Shown: positions 1 through 12,200 of the stretch, piece by piece | Layout of the letters: every line of letters starts with the position of its first letter | Position numbering within the stretch: position 1 is the first letter of the stretch | Made by a program: the position numbers and the translations under genes | The notes under the pieces: generated by a model | Told to the model about the DNA's origin: nothing | What the model saw: the letters and a program-made list of their open reading frames with translations, nothing else | The model's database searches: none | From: Membranipora membranacea | Taxonomy: Eukaryota > Bryozoa > Gymnolaemata > Cheilostomatida > Membraniporidae | Assembly (NCBI GenBank): GCA_914767715.1 | Contig: OU612065.1 | Span: 26,538,001 to 26,602,000, forward strand | Direction of reading: 5' to 3' | Length of the DNA stretch: 64,000 bases

Positions 1-1
1 G

Positions 2-676
2 CTCAACTTGTGCCCTGAGGATATAAGGGTGCTAGAAACAAAAACCATCGGCCAAGGGAAAAATCCTCTCTGGTCCAAGCTGAGAAAGGGAAGGTTAACT
101 GCATCCAACTTTTATCGGGTATACACCCGAATAGAGTCGCTAAAAAAAAATCCAATTCTAGACTGCTCAAATCTGGTGAGGTCATTTTAAGAGCCAACAC
201 CACTTGATCATCTGCCACAAATTCAGAGAGGAAGGGATTTAGAAGCTTCTGCCGTGGATAAGCTGGTTTCTATGCTGGGTGGCAATGGGCATTCTGGTAT
301 TGGCATCAGAGATTGTGGGCTTTTCATTGACCATGCAACCCAATATCTTGGGGCAAGTCCGGATGGCATAGTTTCGTGTGATTGTTGTTCTCCATCATTG
401 GCTGAGATCAAATGCCATTCAACAGAACTGAAAGACTTGCCCTATTTTGATGAAACAATGAAACTGAAAGCGAGACATGCCTACTATGGGCAAATTCAGG
501 GTCAGATGATGGTTACTGGAATTAAAAGTACATGGTTTTTTGTGTTTTATCCTAACAGCGATTGTCATCTTGAGCTAATCAAACTCAATAAGGATTTTTG
601 TAAAAATATCAGGCAAAACCTGATTCATTTTTATGAACTTCATATGGCTCCCAAATTAGTCTTGGGTGCCAAGTGA
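2..676 (+). pseudogene. YqaJ-like nuclease (transposon accessory protein), partial, one in-frame stop
   Basis: Frame 2 is open from the left edge except for a TAA at 188-190. Before it is the family's typical K-x-R-K-G-R-L-T-A-S-N-F entry motif; after it comes a G-R-x-L-E-x-x-A helix. The PD-(D/E)XK core follows: G-x-S-P-D-G-I near 352-369 and a hydrophobic E-I-K motif near 400-416, then a tyrosine/glutamine-rich helix Y-Y-G-Q-I-Q-G-Q near 481-507. All expected catalytic acids and the lysine are present. The frame ends with TGA at 674-676. The family is lambda-exonuclease-like and shared by phage recombinases and ISL2EU transposons. The N-terminus is cut off by the window edge. The single stop suggests recent decay, or an intron whose splice sites I do not see. 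The role in transposition is inferred from family context. Confidence 0.8.
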
Positions 677-1704
677 TACATGGTTATTTACAATCCTACT
701 GCTACCGCAAGCACATAGTAATAGCAGGTAGCAGTAGCAGTAAAAATTTGAGAATGTGTAAGTTGGTGTTATTTTAGAATCTTGGGGCTCCCTGCGTATT
801 TTACTGAAGATTGAAGATCAGGTGTTTTAAAGTTGAAGATCAGATTTGGTCAATTTGAATGAAACTAATGAGATATTATTATGTGACTAATGTTTTTATA
901 GCTAATCAACCAGTGGCCTATTTGGGTTAATCCCCTTTGTGTGATATTGGATAACATTATTTTGTCAAGTATCTATGTGTTTATTCTTCATATTGCATTA
1001 TATATAAATAATACAAGCCAGTATGTGTGCTAAAACCAACAACATCAGTTAAGTTGCTTATGAAATAACGACAGAAACAGTTCTTCAGATTTAGGTTTAG
1101 TTTTATGTCCATTCAGTGGTTGTTTCAAAGAATTCATTCTGAGGATGACAGTTAAAATTGAAAATTGCTCTATTTTTCCCTGAAGAAATTGAAGACAGCT
1201 TGGTGTGCAGAGAGCCCCAATCTTCTTATCTCTGGAAGTAAATTTCACCAGCATTTGTTTATTTATCATCAACCGGCTTTGTATCCTGTTCTATTCATCT
1301 GTTTGTAACTCCCAATTTAGGATTTGTAAGCAAGCGGGACAACCAGTCTCATCCACACACACTTGTTATCTTTTGAACATATTGATCAGAAATTATTGTA
1401 TTGCATCATCAGTAAGACCCATTTCATGTGGCAAACAAACCATTCGAATGCTGAGCGCAATCCTATTTTGCACCAATAACACATAAAATATTGGTTTTGG
1501 GAGTCATTAAAGTAGCTGTAAATTCAGGTCAATCAGCAATCACTGGAAAATTGGTTTATTATTATTCTAGGCTTGCTCCAATATAAACAACCCAATATAA
1601 AGGTATTTTAGATCCCAGTACTATGTCGTATCCATTTAACAAAACTAGCCAACTCTGCATTCAAATTTAAAAATTGATATTATCTAAGTTGTCAGAATCT
1701 CTAC

Positions 1705-2001
1705 CAGGTACACTGTAAAAACTAAAGGTACTATAAGGGTACAAGAAAGACACAATTTTATACAGGGTACATTATAGTGGCGTAGAGGGTACCTAAACGG
1801 TAGATGTCATCTTGATAGGGGTACATATTAGAAGAAATGGTACAATCATGTACTTTCTTCTGGAATTGTACCAAGTAACCCTCTGAAAGGTTACGAATAT
1901 GGTCCATAAATGTGTTATAAAGGGTACAAGTTAGAAAAAGGTACAAAAATGGGCCTCACGGTCCAGGATAGGTACAACCGTGGTACACGTCTCATGAGTA
2001 C
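1705..2001. repeat. GTAC-rich degenerate repeat block
   Basis: Fourteen GTAC tetramers occur in about 300 bases, mostly in the context (A/G)GGTAC(A) on the plus strand with a few GTACC. Roughly one would be expected by chance. Spacing is irregular (about 10-55 bases), so this is not a clean tandem array. It lies between the two transposon genes and could be an array of short binding sites or the relic of a short repeat. Confidence 0.6.
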
Positions 2002-2354
2002 ATTAATGGGACAAAAAAGGGTCAGGAGCTTGAAACTTTCAGACAATAAATTTATATTGCTGCCTGATCATATTTAGTGCACGATACATTGCTGCCAAAC
2101 GAATGTTCATTTAGAATTAAAGGAAATTTTTGTGCACTGCTTGATAATGAATTTTGGATTACCTGTCATAACCTCTTTACGTAACAGTCACACTGGTAGA
2201 CAACAGCCACAGTCAAGCATGATTTGTCATATTACTTATGAATAGGCTTTCCGGACCTTTATGGCTCTATTAAAAAATCTAGCATTAAACTACCAGTAGT
2301 ACTCGGTAGACTGCGTTTTCATCAGATAGTTTGAGATTTTTCTGTGAATATTTT

Positions 2355-2560
2355 GTTGTTCAGCAATGAATCAGTCAACATGTTGGTTGGGTAGGACCTA
2401 AATATGACAAACATCCTCTGTCAAAGTAATTATATTGTAGGTTAGTGTGAGATTTACTTTTGCGCAGCGATGAATCAGTCAACATATTGGTTGAATGAAA
2501 CCACAATGAGATAATCCTCTGCTGTCAAAACAATTATATTGCAGGTTTTCATAATGCAGT
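2355..2560. repeat. Two diverged direct repeats, about 105-110 bases apart
   Basis: Both copies contain the string ATGAATCAGTCAACAT followed by ATTGGTTG or GTTGGTTG (near 2366 and 2471). About 60 bases further on each has CCTCTG, GTCAAA and AATTATATTG-AGGT. This is a diverged tandem duplication inside the transposon. Confidence 0.7.
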
Positions 2561-3574
2561 GTCTGATCATTTAGTTAGGTCATGTTTACGCAAACAACCA
2601 TGCTAACCATTGAATGAATGAGAGCAAACCTGACTCTATAAAATAACTATGATAATTGACATCTATCTTGAGTGGAAAGAATGATTATAAATTTGAGCAA
2701 ACAGTTCATACATTTGAATTAGAGATAAAGCTACTTTGGCTAAAAATTTCAACAATATGATGGGTAACATGGATAAAAAAAACTGTTGACAAATTTGTAG
2801 GCACAATCAATCAGCCCAGCCTTTCACGATAGGGCCTTGTAGGTTAGTGATGGCTGCACACACCAATAAAATGTTATTTGCATGTCGCAGCAGACTGATA
2901 GGGAAGGTTTGAGAAAGTATACTGAATGTTTTTATACGGCGTATGACACGCTCAACATGTATTCTCACGTTGGCCACTGTTTTTGTTTTTTGACTTGTCC
3001 TGAAGTCATTTGGCTGGCTCCCTTAGCAGCTGGTGGCAAAATCAACTCAGCTCCTTTGGTCAGCAGAACTTCTTTTATTTGAAATCCCCTGTCAGCCATT
3101 ATTTGATCTCCAGGGTCAATAAAGTCAAGAAATCTACTCTGTGTAACAGTGATTCTATCACTGGTACGGCCACCAAAGAATTCTGATACAAAGGAAACAC
3201 TACCTTGAGGTGTTATACCTATGAGGCACTTTATTGTGTTATGGTGTTTGTAGTCTGACCATGTAGCAGCCTGGAGCTTGAGATTTGATGGTCTCTGAAT
3301 GAAAACCTCAGTGCAGTCTATGATGCAGCGAAGTTGTTTGGTGGCCATGAACTCCTTTGGCAGTGAGGATCGGGTGTCAACACGGTTGAAAAACACGATC
3401 AGTGGTTTTAGAGCCTGAGCTATGATAGTTAACGTTGCACCAAACATCCTGGAGATATCTGTTCCTGAGACATCAAACCTAAATAAATAATAATAAATAC
3501 GGATTAATAAATTCTTGCTTTCAGCCCTTATAACACATACACAAAAATAAAATATCCTTATAAATAAATGTGCC

Positions 3575-3589
3575 GGGGGGGGGGGGGGG
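3575..3589 (+). repeat. G15 homopolymer
   Basis: Fifteen consecutive G in intron 2 of the transposase, in an otherwise AT-rich region. Confidence 0.9.
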
Positions 3590-4744
3590 CTCTTTGCTTG
3601 TGCATTGTTTAATAAAATTGTTTGTCTCCGCATGACAAGTTCACAACTAAATTAAGTTTTACATTTTTTCTGTACTTTGCACAAAAATCGTCAAAAACTT
3701 ATCGATTTGATCAAATCTATCCAAGTAATTAGGCCGCCATTTTCATGAGCACACGTTTTTTTAGAAAGGTTATAATTTTGTATAATATTTAGAGTTCATG
3801 AAATAGTGTTTACCTGTCCGCTAAATCTTTATGGAGTAGTCCTAGTCTGAGTTTCATCAGAACCATGAGCACTCTCTCCTCCGATCTCAGCTTCTGTGTA
3901 GGCTTTTTAGCTGCTGGTATCCACTTGCGGTATTTAGCAACTACATTAAATCTGATGTTTTTGTGTCTGTTTTGGCCCTTTGGTAGGAGGTCATTGTGAT
4001 ATTTGACAAGAGCTTCGAAGCATTTTATGTTTGGCAGCCCGGTATAAAAGCTCACATCTGTGTCAGCTTTCAGCAGTCTTTTACTCACAGGCTCCAGGAA
4101 CTTGGCAAGCATTTTTTCTTGTGTTTTTATTTTTATATCCAGTGTGAGGCGGCGCCCTTCTGCGTCATTCAGCTTCTTTGTAAGACGCTTTGCCTTTATT
4201 TGACAGACTTCATGGCTTACTGGTGGTTGCTCTAATGTTATGTCACATATTTTAGGTTTTATCTCAAGATCACTGAAACATATGTCTTCCATCGGCTCAG
4301 GTTGATTAATAATATCTGGGGTATAAGATGCTGCCTTTTCTTCTTTTCTTGCTGAGGGGGTTGAAGCTGTCGGCATGAGGGTTGAGGTCTCCGGATTATA
4401 GGCTGGTCTGATGTCATGTTTTTTCTCTTTGATCGCCGTATTTGCTCGTCGGTATACTGGGAGGACGGAAAATTTATTGCCAGTGTCATAACCTAAGTTT
4501 TTGATTGGTAGCGGTTTGTCGTTGGATGGGTAGCCGTGGACGAAGTGCGCACTACATACTCTGGAATGCTGACTAGGCTGCCAGGGTGACTTGTTATCCA
4601 GGTCAACTTGTCTGTTCACCAGCAAAACCCACAGCCTTTTCTCCTCTTCATCTTGAGGAAAAGGGAAAAGCTGGTATGGCAAACACCCACATTCACCTAT
4701 TAAGAAATATAAATACATCAAAAGTGATCAATATTTGTGACGGT

Positions 4745-4836
4745 AATGTATTTGAATTTGTATGTATTTGTATGTATTTGTATGTATTTGTATGTATTTG
4801 TATGTATTTGTATGTAATGTATGTAATGTATTTGTA
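4745..4836 (+). repeat. 10-bp microsatellite (TATGTATTTG)n
   Basis: Five perfect tandem copies of TATGTATTTG at 4761-4810, with degenerate copies on both sides. Located in transposase intron 1. Confidence 0.95.
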
Positions 4837-5289
4837 ACGTTATGATGAGCACATATAACGCAATAGTATGTTAAGAGCGTCATAAGTTTTATCAGTAACT
4901 GATTAATCAAGTTTTCAAAAAAAAATTGCTATCAAAATTTAATTGTCATTTAATAGATAGTGCTCAAAATATTATAGTATGAGGTATATCAATCTTTTAA
5001 AGTTGCTTACCTTTTGTCTTTGAGTGCTTATCACACATGGTCTTCTTTATAGCGCTCAGCTTTTTTGAGTGATTAGTACATTTAACAACAGCACAGCTAA
5101 CTTGCGGCATAATGAAAAAATTCTGGTTCCAGATATTTAGTCAACTTGTTATGTGTGTTTCTAATAATGTAATGTAGCGTTACACATTTCCTTGTTTACA
5201 CCACATTCCATAGTGAAATAATTGGCCAATCATAGCTCTCATACTGTTTTGTTTGTTTACAATAATGGCTTGCATCTGCAAGGGTGACC

Positions 5290-5340
5290 ACAAATAATGC
5301 AGGAAACTGGTGTAATACACCAGTTTCCTGCATTATTTGT
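5290..5340. repeat. 51-bp perfect palindrome
   Basis: Arms 5290-5314 and 5316-5340 are exact reverse complements (25 bases each) around a single A at 5315. The flanks are also partly complementary (GGTGACC on the left, CACC on the right). It lies about 180 bp upstream of the transposase start, so it may be a terminal or subterminal structure of the element, or an independent insertion. Confidence 0.95.
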
Positions 5341-6270
5341 CACCTGTTTTTAATAAACTAGAGTTGTCTCCTCTTGTTTTGAGGGTGAGGTACTTCATAT
5401 AAAAAACCATTGGGTGAGATCTTCAGACTGCAAATTAACAATGGGCAGGAGCGAAAGAGCACAAAATGGTTGTTCACGCGTTTTGTTGCAGGAATCAAGA
5501 AGACTCAAATCAGTGCTCGAGCGTATACCAACTCCTTGTTGTGTACCTAGAGATAAATGATTTCATACCAATGAAAACATGGGTGGGGGTTGTACGAACC
5601 TCAGACCAGTGTGCTTAGTTATACACATGTCTAGTAATGGTACTGAGGTTTGATACTTGTACTTTATGATGAAGCATCTAAGTTTTTATGTTCCTTGTAT
5701 GATTTTATTCCTATGACTGCACTGCCACAAGATCCTACTATTCTTACCATAGATCTCAAGACTAGGTACCAGGAATATGATTTCATTAGGAGAGATGTGG
5801 ATGGAAACTGGATAACATTCCGTTTAAGCATAGAAAAACTTCTCGGGTAAAATCATAGAAAATAAGTAATCGGGAATGTGGTGAAACGATATTCATGGTG
5901 CAAATAGCAAAATTATTTCTAAAGCTGCAGCAGTGCAAAGATTGTGTGAGCAAGAAAGTAAACTATGCATCAATGCTGGTGAAAATACACCTTATTCATG
6001 TGGGGGCATCAGCAGTGAGATGGTCTTAAAAAATCTATAAATAGTTTTGTGTTATCTTTTGCAGATTCTTTTAAACCTTATTTCCAAACCTTCATATCAT
6101 GATTAAGAGTTTGAGAGTCCACCATATAATATCATAAAGATCACATCGACTAATAACTTTCATAGTATAAAAACTAAGGGGTATTTATGTATCTAAAAAT
6201 ATCAAAGATATATATTCTTGCTTACTTAACACTAATAGATATTATTTGGAGAGAGAAAATGCCTAACATA
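5341..6270. other. Intergenic region between transposon and SHTN1 3' end
   Basis: No gene is supported. A plus-strand ORF at 5650-5850 has fairly protein-like composition (it contains L-K-T-R-Y-Q and D-V-D-G-N-W) but no family I recognise and no supporting splice context. It may be a fragment of a mobile element. Confidence 0.5.
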
Positions 6271-9200
6271 TTATGACTGTGATGCATTTTGATCATTGTT
6301 TTCTATGCCAGCAGCATTTTCACTTTCACCAATTTTTGCTTTTCGAGCGCTTAGTTTGGCAGTCAACTCATTTGGAGTTTCAGGTTTTGAGGCTACAGGG
6401 GGCGGGACTTTACTATGTTTGGAGACACTGCCTCGAGGCTTGGCTACAGGAGGTGTATTGCCATCTAATGAAGCCTGTTTATTGAGCTGTTTGTTCAGTT
6501 TAGAGGCTAATTCATTATCTTGTGTCGAGCTATCGATGGATGCTGATCTTTCTTTGATAGTATCCAGGTCTGGCCTGTTCCTAGCAGCAAACTTCTTAGC
6601 CAGTTCAGAATCAATGTTAGAAGTCTGTGGTGCTGATCGCTGCCCGATGGCTCTTGTTGTTTTCATTTGAACCTGAAAATAGAAACGTATCCGGTCAAAA
6701 GGCTGTTGTAACATGAAAGTTGATAATGATATCGATAATACACTATGCTGTAGATATGGCCATAGGTTTAAGGTCAACATAAATATGCTAACGGCAGCGT
6801 CACATTTGAGTCTTAGCGGTAATGTCAGAAGTTTGAATGATTTTAACATTATATGCTGACAGCAGCCTCGGCTATTCCTAAGCGGTTTGATCAGCAGTTG
6901 CAGAGCACAGAGCAGTTTACATGACATCACATTATTAAAATATGCGCCTCAGCTGATCCTCAGAGGATTTTTGCGTTATATAAAAAGTTATTGAGGATAC
7001 GCTGTCAGTGATTAGCCCTTTACCTTTGAACCTTCAACTTACCAGATACTTGTGCATTTCTTTCATGGCTCCTCCCTCTTCTGCATCAGCTCCCTGTGGT
7101 TGCATATCAACAGGCTGTAAAATAAGATTAACAATAAATCCAACCAATCACAAGTATATGCATTAGTTATCTGCTCATTGAAAAAAGGCAGACAACACCT
7201 GACAGCAAAAACGATGATCAGTTACCTCAACCAGAATTCAGGACTGTACAGGGGGGTATAGTGAGAGGTGTGTGGTGTCAATGATCGGCTGTCTTCAAGG
7301 AAGTTTTTTGTAAATGCAAATTTTACAGACACTACAGTTAAAGATGAAGAAACGGCAACAAATAAACTTTATAAAATAAAGTTTCAAAATTCATCAAGCA
7401 TGAAGCATGAAGCCATGCTAAATTTATGATATGACTGACATTTCTTATAAACGGTCATTTAGATCATTTGGGAGTTGAAGCTGAATGCTTTGTGAACATC
7501 ATGCAGCAGACAAAAGTCTGGATCAGGAGGGTCTTATAGACCAGGATATACTGTGCTTATAGATGATAGATAGGAGAGGATCTAAGTATGATACTTACAC
7601 CATCCCCATCCGAGTTTGCGGATTTCTAAAGAAAATTTGCGATGGTCAAAATAAAAAGGTATAATATAAAGGATATAAGGATATTTAATCCGAAAACAAA
7701 AACGCCGACTGGGAATCCCATCCACCCATTCAAATGCTGAAGTTCACATGCTATGTTCTACTAAAGTAAACTAATAAATCTAGCTGAAGATGCCTTGGTG
7801 TTTTAGCAGCAACTAACAGCAAAGTGCAAACTGAGTAAAACAAAGTCACTTGAGTAGCAACAACGTGTGAATGCAGGCGAGGCTTGGTTACACAAATATT
7901 ATCAAAATTTTCACAACACTTTGCTTGGCAATAAGGCAAAACGCGATGAGGGTGCAATGAAAGCTTGACTTACACGCTGTTGAAGTCGTGGGAATCGTGG
8001 TTGCGGTTGCGAGGCAACTGCAGCGCCACCATTTTGCTAAGAAACAGATGTATGGATATATTTTTGGTAGTTAAGGTTTTTTGTTTGAATTTGTTGAGGA
8101 AAGAACATTATTCCACATGGAGAAACAACCAATGGGTAAAGAAGGTTTCAGTTTCAGAGCATCAGTCAATGCACATGGCACTGGCCTCATCTTAGAAGCC
8201 CCATTTTTGTTGTTTTTGTTGGGCTCCTGAGATAAGGCAAATAAGTCACCATGACCCTACTCTGGTGTTCATAGATAGATGTATAAAATAGGTTCCCGTT
8301 CCTAAATGAAATCCCTTTTTTGGGTAGTTAGTGCACTGTGGATGGTGTGATAACTTCTAATAGCTAAATCGCTACATATTATTAGCCGAAAACTGATCTT
8401 ACTTACTCCAGTCTCGTCATCACTACTGCCGACCTCCTAAAATGTGTCCGTAACAAATTAAGAGCTGGCCAAATGCCTCACAGTTTTTAAGACATATGTG
8501 TATCAATTTAAATGACACACTGTACTAAACTTGACGCTTTGACCATTTTTTGGTCTAGTAGAAAAACCATGTCCCCTTTTTTTGTAACACCTCTGTGTTA
8601 GTGATAGAAGTCAATCAAGCGACAGAGTCATTTTTTAATTTGAAAACCCCATCAAATATTTGTGAGACAGCGCATAAACTAAACTAAAACTAAATGGCAA
8701 GTAAAAAATAAAATTGTTAATTGTTACATAGTGTTACCAATTTTTAAAAACCTTGAACTTTTTTGAATTTCCTCATTTTTGGCCGAAAGATGCATCGTAT
8801 GTTGATCTGACACCGAAAAAAAGTTGATAAAATAAACATTTGAGCTGTACTTACCCTCTCATTCATATCGACAGATTTAAGTGCAATACCCTTCTGAATT
8901 CTAGACATCATCTCCGAGATAGCACTCTGCATGGCCTCACCCTTCTGACCTATCATGATAACCAAGATTAAATGTCAACAAATTTATCACATCTTCATAT
9001 AGCAACAGTGAACGGAAGAAAGTAATTCCCCAAAACTTCTTTGATATTTCTAGCAGAATCCAACGACCGCCAGTTTATCTTACAGTCATCATTTATGAAA
9101 AGGTTTCAATTTTAAACATATCATGTAACTAGATCACGAAAGTCACGCAAAATCAATGCCTAGAAAAGACCTCTCTGAGGATTGCTTAGAACCAGTAACT

Positions 9201-12200
9201 CCTCTCTCAAACACATTGAGTCATATCGACAATTTACAATCTAAACCTCTATTTTCGTGGTAAGGAATTCTACAACAATGTTCTAAAATGAGGAACATAC
9301 CCTCCTTCTTGACACCAACTTTCTGCATCTTATCGTCTTTTTTCTTTTTCTTTGACTTCAGAATGTTCCTAAATAAAAGTTCAAATAGTTTGTATTCAGC
9401 TCCACTAGCAAGATTGTTATGAGCTGCTAAGCACCAAAAGAACGGAAAATCTAACAAATATATTATAACCTCTTTTACAAATGGTATCCATCCTTAGTTT
9501 CCTTTCTATGTATCCATCCTTAGTGGGATTTATACATTGTTATCATACCACTGTTTCAGCTTCCTCATATTTTTAGTGACACCGGGTTGCATATACATAA
9601 TAGTTTTATAGTTCTATACCAAATGCCATAAAACTTCTAACACATGTCTGAACACAACAATGTATTCTACTTACATGATACCAGTTCCAGCTGGAGGGCC
9701 CGGCGGGGGAGGTGGTGGAGGGGGTATCGGTATAAATAAGAACTCCTGCACTAAAACAATACAGATGACATCGTTATACTAACTGACATGTAGGCATGTT
9801 GTGACAATTAGTGGAACCAGTTTGATGAAGTAGCTTATTGTTCGGCTAATATAAACCATGGAGTTGGTCGGTTTGGCAGCAACATGTTACAAAATTAAGC
9901 CCCTCCGATCGATTGCAGCCTGAAACATTTAACCAATTCAAGTCTGAAAATTCATATTATATGCCAAATGTTACATAGTAATTTCCTTTCATTTTAGATA
10001 CGACTGTCGACTGGTGTTGGGTTAGTGCCATTTTCGTTACCAGAATAAAAACAGGCTATTCACTACCAACACATCGATAGTTTTCTTTTTTTATATCATT
10101 TCACATTGCAATATCTTCTAGCAGTAAGCCTTATTTTACCAGAATAAGAACAAGCTATTCCCAACTGACACATCAATAGTTTTCTTTTTTCATATAATTT
10201 CACGTTGCAATAAAAATCCTCTAGCAATATGAAAAGCTCACATTGTTTGTCTGTTTTGGCTAAAGTTTCCTTGAGATGTTTGTTCTCGTGTTTAGCAGCC
10301 TCGAGATCAGCGTTAACTTTGTCTAAATCATCACCGAGGACAGACAACTTCTCTTCTAGTGTCTGAATGGTGTTATGGTCAGCACTTGACTCAAGCTGCT
10401 GCTGTAATTCCTCAATCTGAAGGTATTCAAATATAAATGATGTAAGCATATTCTAATTGGCCCGAAAGGGGCACTGGATAGCAATAAAGTGAACATTATT
10501 ATAATATTATTATATTACATTCGGTGGAGATAACCATAAATGGGCTAGATCATTTTCTCAAAACAAAATAAGGCTATAAATATAAATTATTAATTGCAGA
10601 TAACAGAATATTGTAAACAGATCCTAATCTAAACGCATTCTGCGCATGCTCAGCTCTGGGCATGAGCTGATCTCTGCAAAATTGAGCCTCGGAATTCCGA
10701 AGCCATCTGATTGGCTACCTGCTCTGGTGACATATTCCCCAAAGCGTGCGGATTTGTTATTAATAGTTATCCTCTCTTGTCATTATTAGCTGATTTTGAT
10801 TGACAGTTTATGCAGGGGATGTCCCATCCCCCCTTATCCAAAGTTGCAATCAGAACCCAAACTAAACTCATTGTTCTTGCACATGCGCAAATTCAAGTCA
10901 CGCATGATACATACTTAGCCTTACGACATTCTCTTTGTGGTAATGATAACCTAGTTTATCAGTGATCTACATGCCCAGTCAGATCACGAGAGTCAGTATG
11001 ATCTAAACGTCCAGAGTCTTGGGTGTATAGCGCACTCAAAACAGCTGTCTACAGTTTTGTACAGATAATTTCCTATGAGCTTTTGTGAACATATTGATAT
11101 TGGGCGTGGAGCTTTCACTATGACATCTCTTTGTGTTCTTTATTTAGGTTTTTTCAAGAGGGTTAAAATTATTCATTATTCAAAATTATTATCCTCTTCA
11201 GACCATGTGTCACAGATTGAGAGCACATACTTCCACAGCCAGAATATCCATAGCTATGATTGTGGTAATATTCTACATTCAACCCAATTGAAATTGCACA
11301 ATAGCTCAGCTACAGTGTGTATGAGACAATTTGATATCTGCGTGTATGATAATATTAATACAAACCTCGGAACGGAATTTGGTCTCCTGATCGGATAACT
11401 CCTTGTGTAGCTGTTCGTTTTCTTTGATCATTTTCTTGACTTCATCATTTGCCACCACCTCACCGTTAACCTCACCATTTTCTTGCTGCTGTGTCAGACT
11501 GGCTCGCTTCAACTCAATCGCTGAATCACGCTTTCTTTGTAGCTGAAAGAGATAGAAAGATACATCCAACCTAATGTTCGTCATTGATGGGTTTTATGAC
11601 AACCTATCAATAAAAAAATTTAGTATATGCCATGCAATAGACACTGAGATCAGTTGTGGCTGGCAGTTAAATAAAGAGTGTAGTAAAACCAATCGGTCTG
11701 AGGTCCTTGGGCAGTAATGACATCAGTACTTACCATATGGCTGTATATAGTTAAAAGGCAGATTTTCTTTGTGAGAAAATTGGACAACACAAAGAAATGG
11801 ATGGGATTGGCATATTAAGGCTTATTACCTCTCGTGCGTATGTCTCAGCCTGTAGGCGCAGTACCTTCTCCTTTTGATACCTTTCTTCTAGAGATGTATA
11901 GTCAGTATAAGCCAAGTTAGATACTGAAATACCAAAACATATGTAAAAGCAACTTGTTTTGGCAGGAAGAAAGACTTACCATCAGGTATTGTTTAGGAAT
12001 AATCAGTAAACCTGTCTGACTATGTACACTATAACTTTATATACTGTTCTATACAATGTACATCAATTTATACCAACATGACTCTCACTGCCGTGGTCAC
12101 TCCCTCCTACCCCCCCCCCCCCCTCTCCCTCTCAATCCATTCCTTTGCCAGTCTTATATGTTTGAATTATGGTCTGCCACTAGAGAGCAATATAAATTTA

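Larger units (their letters stand above)
677..2806. other. Noncoding interior of the transposon
   Basis: No conserved reading frame is visible between the two transposon genes. The stretch holds a GTAC-rich block (about 1705-2000) and a diverged direct duplication (about 2355-2560), both listed separately. The short ORFs here have no recognisable protein character. Confidence 0.6.
2807..5110 (-). pseudogene. THAP-domain DDE transposase (ISL2EU type), 1-base frameshift
   Basis: Three exons join in consistent phase: 5011-5110 (ATG at 5110-5108), 3814-4696 and 2807-3478. Exons 1-2 encode an N-terminal THAP zinc finger: C-x4-C in exon 1, then F-P-x-D, R-x-x-W, W-x-P, C-S-x-H-F and a P-S motif near residues 35-100. 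A lysine-rich linker with a predicted helix follows. Exon 3 carries a DDE_Tnp_4 catalytic core: first D in I-I-D-C-T-E, second D in M-A-D-R-G-F, and the final E in R-I-H-V-E-R. The second D and the final E are in different frames, because a one-base deletion is apparent in the A-run at 2981-2991. Past it the frame continues cleanly to TGA at 2809-2807. Intron 2 (3479-3813) contains a 15-G tract. A sequencing error in the homopolymer could explain the frameshift. Family assignment is firm; activity is doubtful. Confidence 0.82.
1..5340. mobile_element. ISL2EU-like DNA transposon, decayed, left end outside window
   Basis: Two convergent coding remnants, a YqaJ-type nuclease on the plus strand and a THAP + DDE transposase on the minus strand, match the two-protein content described for the eukaryotic ISL2EU superfamily (IS4/5-like transposases that carry a YqaJ nuclease). 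The left terminus lies before base 1, so terminal inverted repeats and target duplications cannot be checked. The right limit is set provisionally at the 51-bp palindrome at 5290-5340, just upstream of the transposase start at 5110. Both proteins are broken, one by a stop and one by a 1-base frameshift, so this copy is probably not autonomous. The 2.1 kb between the genes has GTAC-rich and duplicated noncoding stretches and may include later insertions. A PIF/Harbinger-type element is the alternative, but that superfamily normally carries a Myb-like second protein instead of YqaJ. Confidence 0.75.

Noticed and set aside
4745-4836. CRISPR-like regular repeat
   Set aside because: A plain 10-bp microsatellite without spacers, in a eukaryotic intron.
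5650-5850. 66-residue ORF with fairly protein-like sequence
   Set aside because: No family recognised and no neighbouring exons; noted only within the intergenic entry.
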